A stretch of DNA of 64,000 nucleotides from Dyadobacter fermentans (GCF_019924045.1 NZ_JAHXBN010000017.1:186001-250000); one strand, 5' to 3'; positions 32,994 through 41,460 are shown, counted from the stretch's first letter. Program-made: numbers and translations. The notes: generated by a model from the sequence alone, not told the origin.

Positions 32994-33388
32994 TGATGGA
33001 AACAACTATCCCAATTTTTGCTCCCGAACTTTACATTCCGAACGGCGTCAGGAATGTCGATTTTTACATTAATGGGCTTGGCGCGGTTGAGCTTCGCCGT
33101 TTTAGCAACGACGATGGCACCATTCATGTTTCGGAGCTATCGATTAACGGCGCGGTTTTTCATTTGCATGAGGAGACACGGAATCCTGCTTTATTTAGCC
33201 CATCGCGTCATCAGGGATCGACGGTGACGATCGGGTTGTTCGTGGACGATGTGGATGCTTACATGGCAAAAGCGGTGGCTGCGGGTGCAAAAGTTACCTC
33301 GCCGGCACAGGATTACGACTATGGTTACCGGCAAGGCGATGTAGTGGACCCATTTGGACATGTGTGGATGTTTGAAAGCAGGATTTGA
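32993..33388 (+). CDS. VOC-superfamily (glyoxalase-fold) protein
   Basis: 131 residues with two beta-alpha-beta-beta-beta repeats: PNGVRNVDFYINGLGAVEL opening the first, and GSTVTIGLFVDDVDAYMAK opening the second, ending in VVDPFGHVWMFESR. This is the PhnB-like subgroup; the usual metal ligands of glyoxalase I are not all present. Function unknown. Start ATG overlaps the preceding TAA by one base; a second ATG directly follows. Confidence 0.82.
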   Translation: MMETTIPIFAPELYIPNGVRNVDFYINGLGAVELRRFSNDDGTIHVSELSINGAVFHLHEETRNPALFSPSRHQGSTVTIGLFVDDVDAYMAKAVAAGAKVTSPAQDYDYGYRQGDVVDPFGHVWMFESRI

Positions 33389-33455
33389 TTGATTTTGACC
33401 CAAAATCTCCTGCCTGCTATGTAACTTGCATGAACAAAATTCAATTTCATCGTCC

Positions 33456-34328
33456 ATGTTCAAGCAGCTACTTTCCGCACTCCTGATCTTCGTTGCGTTT
33501 TCCGCTAATGCCCAGCACGTACTGGATTCATTATTCATCGACGGACATTACCGGGTGTATGCTTATAATCCGTCTGTTAAAGTGAAGCCGGGAGCCAGTA
33601 TGGTGTTTGTCATGCATGGGTCTGGTGGGGAGCCGTTGGGTTTTGCGCGCCGGGGCGCGAAACTGGAATCGCTTTCGGAATCGGAGAATGTGCTGGTGGT
33701 TTATCCGGGCGGGTACAAAAAGTATTGGAACGAATGCCGGAAGGCGTCCACAGCAGTAGCGAACACGCAGAATCTGAACGAGGAAGCATTTTTCAATGCG
33801 TTGATAGACCTTTTTGCTTCAAAATATAAAATCAATAAAAAGCAGGTTTTTGCAACGGGCTTTTCAGGTGGCGGACATATGTCGTACAAGCTCGCGCTCA
33901 CGATGCCCGGGAAAATCCGCGCCGTTTCGGCGATCGTAGCCAACCTACCTACCGATGAAAACATGGATTGTGCGGCCATGAATGTACCGCTTCCGGTGAT
34001 GATCACCAACGGCACAGCGGATCAGACGAATCCTTACAATGGAGGTGAGGTAACAACGCCGGGCGTCACGCTGGGAAAGGTGCGGTCTACGGATCAGTCA
34101 TTCCAATATTGGGCAAAGCTCGACGGGTATTCCGGTGAACCGGTGAAATCCATCATGCCGGATGGTGATACTTCGAACAATATCACGGTGGAGAAATATA
34201 CCTATCAAAAGAAAGGCAAGCCAGAAGTGACTTTGCTGAAAGTAATCAACGGGAAGCACGAGTTCGTAACGGATTTCGATATGTTCGAAGAGTCGTGGAA
34301 GTTTTTTAAGAGACAAATAGGAAAGTAA
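33456..34328 (+). CDS. Secreted esterase of the LpqC/polyhydroxybutyrate-depolymerase type
   Basis: 290 residues with a signal peptide (LLSALLIFVAFSANA) and an alpha/beta-hydrolase domain of esterase family 1 type. The nucleophile elbow is GFSGGGH (~residue 136), the oxyanion region is MHGSGGEP near residue 54, a histidine at NGKHEF near the end fits the triad, and an aspartate is in NGTADQTNPY. Substrates in this family include feruloyl or acetyl esters and short polyesters. The start follows a 67-base gap after the VOC gene. Confidence 0.85.
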   Translation: MFKQLLSALLIFVAFSANAQHVLDSLFIDGHYRVYAYNPSVKVKPGASMVFVMHGSGGEPLGFARRGAKLESLSESENVLVVYPGGYKKYWNECRKASTAVANTQNLNEEAFFNALIDLFASKYKINKKQVFATGFSGGGHMSYKLALTMPGKIRAVSAIVANLPTDENMDCAAMNVPLPVMITNGTADQTNPYNGGEVTTPGVTLGKVRSTDQSFQYWAKLDGYSGEPVKSIMPDGDTSNNITVEKYTYQKKGKPEVTLLKVINGKHEFVTDFDMFEESWKFFKRQIGK

Positions 34329-34332
34329 CGGC

Positions 34333-34857
34333 CTAGTGGCTTCGGTAATCGAAGGGTATTTCGAGATAATGCCTGATACTCACCGGTATGCCATCTTTGA
34401 CTGCCGGTTTCCATTTGGGCATGTTGTTAATCAATGTCAATGCAGCTTGATCGCAGTTGTATTGCAGACTTTTAACGATCGAGGCTTCTTCGATTTCGCC
34501 TGTTTCTGAGATGATAAACGACGTGTATACCTTACCGGTCACTTTCAGGCGGCGGACTGCGCGTGGTATTTCAAGATATTTGTCCATGTATTTTTGAAGT
34601 GCGATTTGCCCGCCAGGAAACTGGGGCTGCGTATCTGCATCGATAGGCACGAAGTCTTCGGGGACCATGATTAATTCTCCGTCAAAAGCATTGGGCATAT
34701 CGTCGTAGAATTCGCCTTTGGGTATGGATTGTTCTTCGATGATGATGCCGGTTGAGTCAATTGGTTTGTTTCCGGCGACATTGGGGGCCGGTTTCTCGCA
34801 AGTCAGCAGTGCCGCATGAAAAACGAAGGCAAATGGAAGCAGTAGATAACTCGTCAT
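34333..34857 (-). CDS. Periplasmic TonB-like energy transducer C-terminal domain protein
   Basis: 174 residues with an N-terminal hydrophobic signal (MTSYLLLPFAFVFHAALLTC) that could be a lipoprotein signal, and a TonB C-terminal domain (about 85-170) shown by QPQFPGGQIALQKYMDKYL, VTGKVYTSFIISETGEIEE and the NMPKWKPAVKDG motif. It lacks the proline-rich spacer and long N-terminal helix of a full TonB, so it may be a stand-alone TonB-domain protein as often found in Bacteroidota. It lies downstream of imuA on the same strand. Confidence 0.8.
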   Translation of the reverse strand: MTSYLLLPFAFVFHAALLTCEKPAPNVAGNKPIDSTGIIIEEQSIPKGEFYDDMPNAFDGELIMVPEDFVPIDADTQPQFPGGQIALQKYMDKYLEIPRAVRRLKVTGKVYTSFIISETGEIEEASIVKSLQYNCDQAALTLINNMPKWKPAVKDGIPVSIRHYLEIPFDYRSH

Positions 34858-34942
34858 GGCTAGCGTTCAATTTTTAATTTATAAATATAAAATAAAATTA
34901 TATATAAAATTAAATAATTGAAATAAAACTGATGACCTACGA

Positions 34943-35683
34943 TTACCCGGTTTGCCGAAAGTAAGCCGGCGGTGTTTCTGCAACCTCTTTTGGGAGGTAT
35001 TCGAATTGCCCGCTTACCCATTGCATATCCCATTCTCCCGGCTCTCCATTCCGGATTTTTTGCAGCTGCACGCGCCAGCACGGGTGTCCCACGCCGGGCA
35101 TTCCCACTTCCAGTTGGCTGGCCATGGGAGTTACCTGCCAGCGCGATACGCAGGCAAGAGTATTTACAGCGCGGGGATTGCAGCGATGCAGAAAACCGGT
35201 AACCCGGCTTTGTTCCACGGCCAGTTGCAGGCGTCGGGATTCCGTAAATGTAATTTCGCGAAGCTCCCCGACCACCGCCGCCAGCGATTCGCATTTCAAT
35301 GCTTCTTCCACGGCCCAGATTACATCCTTCTCTTTACTGAGGTCAATGAAAATTACACGGTGCGGCTCCACGCCAAATGCTTTCAACGCCGCTGCGAACA
35401 CAATGGGACGTATGCCGATCCACAGGCATATACCATATTCCCCCATCAATTTCCCTAGCAGCGCTGCCATAAAGCCAGTTGTCGCCGCGGCACTTTCAGC
35501 ATCGCTGCTGATAAATTCATGTACGGCTCCGGTAGGGAACGTATGATGGGGGAAGGAGGCATCCATAACACCTAACCTGAAATCGACTTTCCTGGCCCCA
35601 GCAGGCGCACGAAAGCCCTGCAATGCAAGAATATCTTCTTGCAACCTGTTAAACATGCCGTTTTTCAGGAGCGGGAGAGCCAT
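34943..35683 (-). CDS. imuA: ImuA-like damage-tolerance protein
   Basis: 246-residue protein of the Bacteroidota ImuA type, a RecA/SulA-like factor that works with ImuB and DnaE2 in translesion synthesis. Segments are LQEDILALQGF near the start, TGAVHEFISSDAESAAATTG near residue 51, PHRVIFIDLSKEKDVIWAVE near residue 106 and RWQVTPM near residue 185. No canonical Walker A P-loop is visible. An internal ATG 27 bases downstream (MFNRLQED) could be the true start. It is separated from imuB-dnaE2 by about 5.2 kb, but carries the same palindrome in its promoter. Confidence 0.85.
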   Translation of the reverse strand: MALPLLKNGMFNRLQEDILALQGFRAPAGARKVDFRLGVMDASFPHHTFPTGAVHEFISSDAESAAATTGFMAALLGKLMGEYGICLWIGIRPIVFAAALKAFGVEPHRVIFIDLSKEKDVIWAVEEALKCESLAAVVGELREITFTESRRLQLAVEQSRVTGFLHRCNPRAVNTLACVSRWQVTPMASQLEVGMPGVGHPCWRVQLQKIRNGEPGEWDMQWVSGQFEYLPKEVAETPPAYFRQTG

Positions 35684-35703
35684 AAGGAACGTTTGAGTAG
35701 TTT

Positions 35704-35724
35704 ATTGATATTTTTGATATCAAT
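35704..35724. promoter_or_regulatory. Palindromic operator in the imuA promoter
   Basis: ATTGATAT-TTTTG-ATATCAAT is a perfect 8-bp inverted repeat containing GATAT-N5-ATATC (35707-35721). It starts 13 bases after the -7 box TATTTTTG on the - strand, so a bound repressor would cover the transcription start. The core matches the site before imuB. Confidence 0.65.
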
Positions 35725-35734
35725 AATTGGGTTT

Positions 35735-35765
35735 CAAAAATAACTTATGTGTGCGAAAAGCACAA
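35735..35765 (-). promoter_or_regulatory. imuA promoter (-33 TTG, -7 TATTTTTG)
   Basis: On the - strand TTG (35765-35763), a 20-base spacer and TATTTTTG (35742-35735) match the Bacteroidota sigma-factor consensus TTG-N19/20-TAnnTTTG. The palindrome follows directly downstream. Confidence 0.55.
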
Positions 35766-35787
35766 GAGAAGTGGCAAATGAGAAGGG

Positions 35788-36542
35788 CTATTTGAGCAGA
35801 AACTCTTCGACCCAATTAGGGAGCGTTTCGCTTATTTGAGTAACCGTTTGTCCGCTTTCGACTTCGAGGATCAGCTCCGGTGATTGCTGCGAATTATCCC
35901 AGACAAACGCTCGAAATGTGTTTTTTACAGCAGGTTTCAGAAGTTGCAGTGAAGCCTTGTACCGCTTACGTATTTTTTCTTCCAGTACATCGTGCCCGCC
36001 TTGCCCAACGCGCTGTAAAACCCTGGCAACATTGATGTCAGCCGACTGTGTACAGACAAAGTACAAGTATACTTTATAGCCATTCCTGATTGCATATTGA
36101 AGTATGTCGAGCTTTGACGGATGAGACATGACTGTTTCAAAAGTCAGCTTCTTGCCTCTTTCGATCAATTTAATGCGAAGAAAGTCGGCGATCAGCGCGG
36201 CTTCATAGGAATAGGTACGTCGTTGTGCGTTTGAATCGATTATGGAATTGTCAGCACCTGAATAAGTCAGATTCAGCTCGAAACCGCTTGCCGCGCTGTT
36301 TGCAGAATAGAGTGATTGTTTTGGAAATGTGCAAATTCGTGTTCATGTAAATCCGTTAGCCCGAATAGTGCTAGCTCAATCTTTTTAGCATTGATCAATT
36401 GAGCTTCCAGGTCATCAGCATTGACATAGTAGCCAATGTCAAATTTCTCGGCTATTTGTCTGAAAATGGTAGTCTTGCCGGAGCCATTAGGACCGGCAAA
36501 AACTCGTAGCCGCCGTCCTTTAAGATAGCTGGAATTTGACAC
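35788..36542 (-). pseudogene. Frameshifted zeta-toxin-family P-loop kinase
   Basis: Two adjacent frames together encode one zeta-toxin-like protein. The first part starts at a GTG (36542) and holds the P-loop FAGPNGSGKTT, then YYVNADDLEAQL. It ends in a stop at 36273 in an unrelated tail (TARQAVSS). From about 36300 the -1 neighbouring frame continues without a stop into SYEAALIADFLRIKLIERGK, FETVMSHPSK and the C-terminal half. A single missing A in the run at 36299-36301 (TTT on the + strand) would explain it. This may be an inactivating mutation or a homopolymer sequencing error. Zeta-type toxins phosphorylate UDP-N-acetylglucosamine; many chromosomal relatives are uncharacterised. The partner gene lies just upstream. 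Confidence 0.75.
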
Positions 36543-36777
36543 CGGGCCGGGTTTTCCGAGGTAGCTTCTCGATTTTGGATACCTTGATCTGATTGCCTTT
36601 CGGATCTTCACGTACGATCCAGCCGTCCTTAACAAATGTTACAGATAAATTATGGGCCTTAGCATTGGTGATTGCCTTTGATGTAGCTATTTTAGCCAGG
36701 TCACGCAATTCACTGTAATGCTTGGGAGTTTCCTCGATGTAGCTCAGATATTTTGTTTTCACCTGTTTCATATTCAT
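36520..36777 (-). CDS. Small putative antitoxin-like partner of the zeta-type gene
   Basis: 85 residues, first gene of a two-gene unit; its last 23 bases overlap the GTG start of the zeta-type gene, which indicates translational coupling. The sequence is basic and helical at the N-terminus (LSYIEETPKHYSELRDLAKI) with a beta-like end (VTFVKDGWIVREDPKGNQIK). It is not recognisably similar to the classical epsilon antitoxin. The role as antitoxin is inferred only from gene order. The start could also be the second methionine, six bases downstream. Confidence 0.6.
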   Translation of the reverse strand: MNMKQVKTKYLSYIEETPKHYSELRDLAKIATSKAITNAKAHNLSVTFVKDGWIVREDPKGNQIKVSKIEKLPRKTRPGVKFQLS

Positions 36778-36873
36778 CGAAATTAGAGATAAATATCCAA
36801 ATTAACAATCCGTGAATATCCCCTGCAACCAGATTATACACCCTTGTGTCACACATTAAAATCCAATTTTCAA

Positions 36874-37287
36874 ATGAAAAAACTCCTGGCCCTCGCCGCC
36901 ATTGCATTGGCCTGCTCCGAAAAGAAAGTGGATAAACGTGATAACTGCGTGCCGGTAGAGCAGGTGGCGGTTTCACCGGATTGTTATGCGGGGACCGACG
37001 GGCTGTTGCTGACGGCCGATTCGCCTTCTTCCATCGCCCTCGATTGGGTACTGGCACCGTTGAAGGATACTTCGGGCGCGCAGACGTACGTGCCTTATTA
37101 CGCGAGCACGACGTCTAATCAGCTGGTGGTGCCGGATAGTATTGTGCGGAAATACCCGAAAATTGGGGTCATGTTTGTGGGTGCTTACGGATGCCCTTCG
37201 GATATGTATTTCAGCTTTGTGCGCAGGATGGGTGCCGATTCGTGCGCCCGATGGTATTTGCAGGAGCGCTTTTTGAAGGACGGTTAA
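36874..37287 (+). CDS. Small lipoprotein of unknown function
   Basis: 137 residues with a short lipoprotein signal (MKKLLALAAIALAC) and no recognised domain. The mature part has several cysteines (CVPVEQ, PDCYAG, YGCPSD, DSCARW) that could form disulfides. The start is the ATG giving a standard signal; the frame is open 30 bases upstream. It is followed by a terminator seven bases downstream. Confidence 0.6.
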   Translation: MKKLLALAAIALACSEKKVDKRDNCVPVEQVAVSPDCYAGTDGLLLTADSPSSIALDWVLAPLKDTSGAQTYVPYYASTTSNQLVVPDSIVRKYPKIGVMFVGAYGCPSDMYFSFVRRMGADSCARWYLQERFLKDG

Positions 37288-37319
37288 TAAAAAAGCCGGG
37301 TTCCGTAATTAACCCGGCT
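37288..37319. terminator. Terminator hairpin between convergent genes
   Basis: AGCCGGGTT (37294-37302) pairs perfectly with AACCCGGCT (37311-37319). An A-run before the stem gives a U-run on the - strand, so it ends the VOC transcript and may also affect the + strand lipoprotein transcript. Confidence 0.85.
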
Positions 37320-37339
37320 GTCGAAATGCTTTGCATGGC

Positions 37340-37747
37340 CTATTGCGCCCGCACGTCGATCATCCAGTCGATCCCGTACTTGTCTTTGAATGCGCCGAAA
37401 ATGTCGCCCCATACCTGTTTCTCCATGGGCACAGTAATGGTGCCCCCTTCGCTGAGCTGTGTGAATTTGTTGCGGAGATTGGCTTCGTCGAAACCGCTAA
37501 GCGAGAGCTGGATCTTGTCGCCCCCAAGCGGGCCGGGCTTTGGCGTGTCACTACCCATGAAATCGATTTCTCCACCCATGAGCGACGCATGCATAATATG
37601 ATCACGGATGGCCGCCGGGCAGCTGTTATCCACTTGCCCGAAAGTCATCATATTCAGCTCACCGCCGAAAATACCTTTGTAAAATTCCATTGCTTCGCGG
37701 CAGTTGCCTTCGAACATCAGATACGGGTGTAATACGGCCTTTTCCAT
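37340..37747 (-). CDS. VOC-superfamily (PhnB-like) protein
   Basis: 135 residues of the PhnB/3-demethylubiquinone-methyltransferase-like VOC subgroup: HPYLMFEGNCREAMEFYK at the N-terminus, GDKIQLSLSGFDEAN in the middle and GDIFGAFKDKYGIDWMID at the end. It is a clear paralogue of the protein encoded at 49.35-49.78 kb (shared WG(D/A)xFGAFxDKxGxxWMI pattern). The function is unknown. Confidence 0.88.
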   Translation of the reverse strand: MEKAVLHPYLMFEGNCREAMEFYKGIFGGELNMMTFGQVDNSCPAAIRDHIMHASLMGGEIDFMGSDTPKPGPLGGDKIQLSLSGFDEANLRNKFTQLSEGGTITVPMEKQVWGDIFGAFKDKYGIDWMIDVRAQ

Positions 37748-37867
37748 TGTGCTTAGTTATTATGGTGGTTGTATGAGTGTTACAATCACAAAGTTAATCC
37801 GGCCTGCACAATGCCTGCGGGGGCTAACAGGACAACCAAAGGGGGACAATGCGACAGCGCCCTATGC

Positions 37868-38589
37868 TTACAGTTTTCTCAACTTGATGTTGCGGTACCA
37901 AACCGTGCTGCCCCAATCCTGCAAGCCTATGCGCCCCTTGTAATTGCCTTTGGAAATCGGTGCGGCTTTTAGCCCGCTGTTGGCAATACGTTGCTTCCAG
38001 TCGGTGCCGTTGAGGTCGTGCTCTTGTACCATGAACTCGTTTTGGTACACGGTCAGTTTGCCCTTTTGACGATGAAATGGATCTTGTTCCATTCTCCCTG
38101 CGGGTTCCCTTCGCGCAGGCGGGCATTCGCGACGCCGAAAAAGTCGCTCGCGCGGTGTGTATTTTCTTTGGCACCCTCATAAATTTTATCGTCGATCACC
38201 TGTAATTCCAGCCCGGTGTCGTGCATGTTTTTGTAGGTAGGGGATTCTTGTACAAAAAAGAAAATGCCGCTGTTGGCATATTTGCTCACTTTCCACTCTG
38301 CTTTGAATTCGAAATCGCCATTTATGACATCGTCTATCACGATGTCGCCGCCGTTTTTGGCCTTGTTACCAGCTCTTTCGGGCACATTCAGTTTAATGGC
38401 GCCATCCTCGATCAGCCAGGCGGAGCCGGGAGTCTTGCCATTATAGGCATGCCAGCCTTTCAGGTCCTTGCCGTCGAACAGCAATTTCCAGCCTTCTTTC
38501 TTTTCGGTTGCGGTGAGGGTATTGAGAGCTTGCGAGTAGGTGTTCAGGGAAATGAGTGCAGCTACTGCGGTAACGAAAAAACGGGTCAT
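37868..38589 (-). pseudogene. Frameshifted secreted DUF1080 protein
   Basis: The first 178 residues carry a signal peptide (FFVTAVAALISLNTYSQ) and most of a DUF1080 domain (LFDGKDLKGWHAYNGK, FEFKAEWKVSKYANSGI, GLELQVIDD, GEWNKIHFIV). The frame then hits a stop after KRAN. The remaining domain (GKLTVYQNEFMVQEHDLNG, ISKGNYKGRIGLQDWG, WYRNIKLRKL) continues in the neighbouring frame down to 37868. One missing A in the run at 38064-38067 (TTTT on the + strand) restores a single 240-residue protein. A second DUF1080 gene lies at 15.5-16.5 kb. Real loss and sequencing error are both possible. Confidence 0.8.
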
Positions 38590-38693
38590 AGGGGGCAGAT
38601 TTTAGTGTTTTTGATTGATTTGAGTCTTGCAAAATACTGATAAATTTTCATGAAATTACCTTATTTTTGGGCATCCTAACTGACCTCTTAACT

Positions 38694-39782
38694 ATGCGGC
38701 CTTATCTTTTCGGGCAAAAATGGCTGCTGGGTTTCGCCCTTGCACTGGTTTACATTCCGCTCCGAACGTACATAAATGTCCCTCAGCAATATTGGTACAC
38801 CATCCCGCGCAATCTGCCGCTTTTTGGGCTCGAAATCGTGATCAGTACCGTTTTTTACACTGCCTGGATTTACCTGATGGACTGGTTCCTCAGAAAACAG
38901 GCCTCGCTCACCGGTACCGACAAGTCACCCGCATTCAGCATCCGTCATCAGCTCATTGCATTGGTACCTGCCGTATTGCTCGCATTTTTGTTCAATATGA
39001 TCCTGGCGCGTACCTGGGGGCTGATGAGCCATTTGTGGAATCCGTTGCCGCGCCCTTCGATGTCGGACTTTCGCGTGCGCGACCTTATGTATACGCGTTG
39101 GCGGGCAGGCCAGGCGCTCACGATCCTTGCGCTCATTGCCGCCTATTACCTTTGCGTGAGCAACCAGGTACAGGAAAAGATGAAAAAGCTCCTGGTCGAC
39201 TCCGAGCGGCTTGAAAAGGAGAATATGCACGCACGTTTTCTGGCATTGAAAAACCAGGTCAGTCCGCATTTTTTGTTTAATAACCTCAGTGTACTGTCAT
39301 CGCTGGTGGAGTCGCGGCCGGAACAATCGGGGGAGTTTATACAGGAACTGTCGTCGGCGTATCGCTATATTCTGGAACAATCGGAGCTGGACAAGATCAG
39401 TTTGAAGGAGGAAATGAAGTTCCTCGATACTTATATGTACCTGCTGAGGACGCGTTTCAAAGAAAAGGTCGTGCTCGATTCGTCGCTGTCGCCTGCGGAC
39501 CAGGAGCGGTATTCCATTATCCCGCTGACTTTACAGCTGTTGGTGGAAAATGCGGTCAAGCATAATACGATGTCGTTGCTTAATCCTCTGATAATCAGTA
39601 TTCAAATTGTAGATCAGATGCTTGTGGTCAGCAATCCTTTGCAACTGAGGCAACAAGACCAGCCCACGACGCGTCTTGGCTTAAAAAACATTATCAGCCG
39701 TTATAGGCTGTTGCAGGATAAGGATGTGGTGATCGACCAGACGGCCACCCATTTCACAGTGAAAATACCATTACTATCATGA
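38694..39782 (+). CDS. LytS-type sensor histidine kinase
   Basis: 362 residues with four N-terminal membrane helices (about 8-25, 42-62, 85-105 and 143-160), a short coiled segment and a His_kinase/HATPase module. The phosphoacceptor motif is LKNQVSPHFLFNNLSVLSSL, and the N-box is LLVENAVKHN. The start is the ATG of MRPYLFGQ, which removes nine non-family residues. Its last bases overlap the response-regulator gene (ATGA), so the two form a two-component operon. The signal is unknown. Confidence 0.9.
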   Translation: MRPYLFGQKWLLGFALALVYIPLRTYINVPQQYWYTIPRNLPLFGLEIVISTVFYTAWIYLMDWFLRKQASLTGTDKSPAFSIRHQLIALVPAVLLAFLFNMILARTWGLMSHLWNPLPRPSMSDFRVRDLMYTRWRAGQALTILALIAAYYLCVSNQVQEKMKKLLVDSERLEKENMHARFLALKNQVSPHFLFNNLSVLSSLVESRPEQSGEFIQELSSAYRYILEQSELDKISLKEEMKFLDTYMYLLRTRFKEKVVLDSSLSPADQERYSIIPLTLQLLVENAVKHNTMSLLNPLIISIQIVDQMLVVSNPLQLRQQDQPTTRLGLKNIISRYRLLQDKDVVIDQTATHFTVKIPLLS

Positions 39783-40525
39783 ATGTACTGATTGTCGAGG
39801 ATGAGGAACTGAGTGCTGAACGCCTGCAAAACCTGATCCGTAATATGGATCCTTCCATTCGTGTGCTGGGTACCATTCCGTCGGTTTTCGAAACCATTGC
39901 TTATTTACAAAACAAGGCTAACACGCAACCAGACCTCATTTTTCTCGATATCCACCTCGAAGACGACAACGGTTTTAAAATTCTGGAAAGTGAGGGGCTC
40001 ATGACCCCGGTTATTTTCACAACGGCATTCGACGATTACCTCCTGCGCGCATTCAAGGTGCATAGCATCGATTACCTGCTGAAACCCATCAATCCGCTCG
40101 AATTACAGGCATCGCTGAACAAGTTTCGCAGGATCAGAGCAAACGGCGGTCCGCCGGCCGAGGAGATCCTGCATTCACCGGAGAAATACAAAGACCGTTT
40201 CCTGGTGAGCGCCGGTACGCGGATGTTTACATTCAAAACATCTGAAATCGCCTACTTCACGATCGAAGAGCGCGCCACTTTTATGCGGCTGTACGATGGC
40301 CGGCATTTTGCGGTAGAATACAGTTTGGAAAAGCTTTCACAAATGCTTGACCCCGCCGAGTTTTTCCGCATTAACCGTACCATGCTGCTATCGCTCCATG
40401 CGATCCGTGAAATGCATGCAATGTCGGCCGGAAAGCTGAAAATCGATTTAAATCCCGCCGCCGGGCAGGAAACTTATGTGAGCTCCGAGCGTATGACGGA
40501 GTTCAAAAACTGGCTGGGAAAATAA
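39779..40525 (+). CDS. LytTR-type response regulator
   Basis: 248 residues: a receiver domain (VEDEELSAERLQ at the N-terminus, phosphoacceptor aspartate in DLIFLDIHLEDDNG near residue 57, lysine in YLLKPINPLE near residue 103) and a C-terminal LytTR DNA-binding domain (FLVSAGTRMFTFKTSEIAYF, FRINRTMLLSLHAIREM). It is translationally coupled to the sensor kinase upstream. The likely targets include the adjacent AraC-like or VWA genes, but no binding site was identified. Confidence 0.9.
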   Translation: MNVLIVEDEELSAERLQNLIRNMDPSIRVLGTIPSVFETIAYLQNKANTQPDLIFLDIHLEDDNGFKILESEGLMTPVIFTTAFDDYLLRAFKVHSIDYLLKPINPLELQASLNKFRRIRANGGPPAEEILHSPEKYKDRFLVSAGTRMFTFKTSEIAYFTIEERATFMRLYDGRHFAVEYSLEKLSQMLDPAEFFRINRTMLLSLHAIREMHAMSAGKLKIDLNPAAGQETYVSSERMTEFKNWLGK

Positions 40526-40650
40526 CCTGGCGTTTACTTCTGCACTTAAAATTGCCGTTTCAGCCCCGGAAAACGGGCGTTCCGCGATTTGTATTTTCAT
40601 TCTAAATATGGCTTGACCAAATTGGGTTTAAACAGCAGGAGGTTTGTGTT

Positions 40651-41460
40651 ATGTCAGTAATTCAATTTAATGCCCATAAGAAGTACCATGTGCTTCAAAG
40701 TAAAACCCGTGTTTGGGAAACCCACAATGATCTGACCCCGCATTATCGCATTCTATTTATCCGCAGCGGGGAGGGGCATTTCAGTCTCGACGGGAAATTG
40801 CATGATTATGCCGAGCACGGCGTTATTTTGCTTCGACCCGGCCAGCACCCGATATTCCAGGAAGACAGCAGCGCCGAAATCTTTCTCATCGCATTTGATA
40901 CCTGGCTTTCCGAGGATTTTTTGCAGAAAAAGGAGTTCAGTCCCGATTTTGCCGACATTTACAAACAAGCCGAACACCTCTGCGACGGCCTGCGCCTTAC
41001 CCAGGGCAAACCTCTGCAAAACGAGCGCGACGCCCAGACGATTACCTACCTGATCAACCAGATCCTCTTCGAAGTAACCCAGCAGCCGACCTCGCATAAT
41101 AAGCTCATTCGTGGAAGTATTGATCTGATTGTCACGATATTGGCGAGAAATAATTTCGAGAGTAAAAAAGTAGAAGAAGCTACTTCACGCCAGCGCCTTG
41201 CCGGGGCCATTATCGACTACCTGCGGCAGGAACTGCATCAGAACAAGAATATCCGCGTGCCCGAACTGCTGATGCGCTTCAATATTTCGGAAGACGTCGC
41301 CAATCTTTGCGTGCTTAACCAGACGGGGATGTCGCTGCGTAATTTCATTTTTAAATACAAGGCTGATCTTTTCAAAAGCAGGATGCTGAAAATCGACATT
41401 TCGGAACTCACCGGCTACCTGCAATCGGGCGGCCAGCAAACGCAGCATTTGGCCGTATAG
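40651..41460 (+). CDS. AraC-like regulator with a shortened DNA-binding domain
   Basis: 269 residues. The N-terminal cupin-like sensor domain is typical of AraC regulators (YRILFIRSGEGHFSLDG, GVILLRPGQHPIF). The helical C-terminus carries one recognisable AraC-type HTH (IRVPELLMRFNISEDVANLC, MSLRNFIFKYKADLFKSRML), but the sequence ends about 15 residues after it. A second HTH of normal AraC proteins (usually ~45 residues more) is absent. It could be a natural single-HTH protein or a truncation. It follows the LytTR gene in the same direction. Confidence 0.65.
   Translation: MSVIQFNAHKKYHVLQSKTRVWETHNDLTPHYRILFIRSGEGHFSLDGKLHDYAEHGVILLRPGQHPIFQEDSSAEIFLIAFDTWLSEDFLQKKEFSPDFADIYKQAEHLCDGLRLTQGKPLQNERDAQTITYLINQILFEVTQQPTSHNKLIRGSIDLIVTILARNNFESKKVEEATSRQRLAGAIIDYLRQELHQNKNIRVPELLMRFNISEDVANLCVLNQTGMSLRNFIFKYKADLFKSRMLKIDISELTGYLQSGGQQTQHLAV

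Noticed and set aside
34860..35294. 144-codon - strand frame overlapping imuA
   Set aside because: Frame shadow of imuA ending in AT-rich sequence; no recognisable motif.
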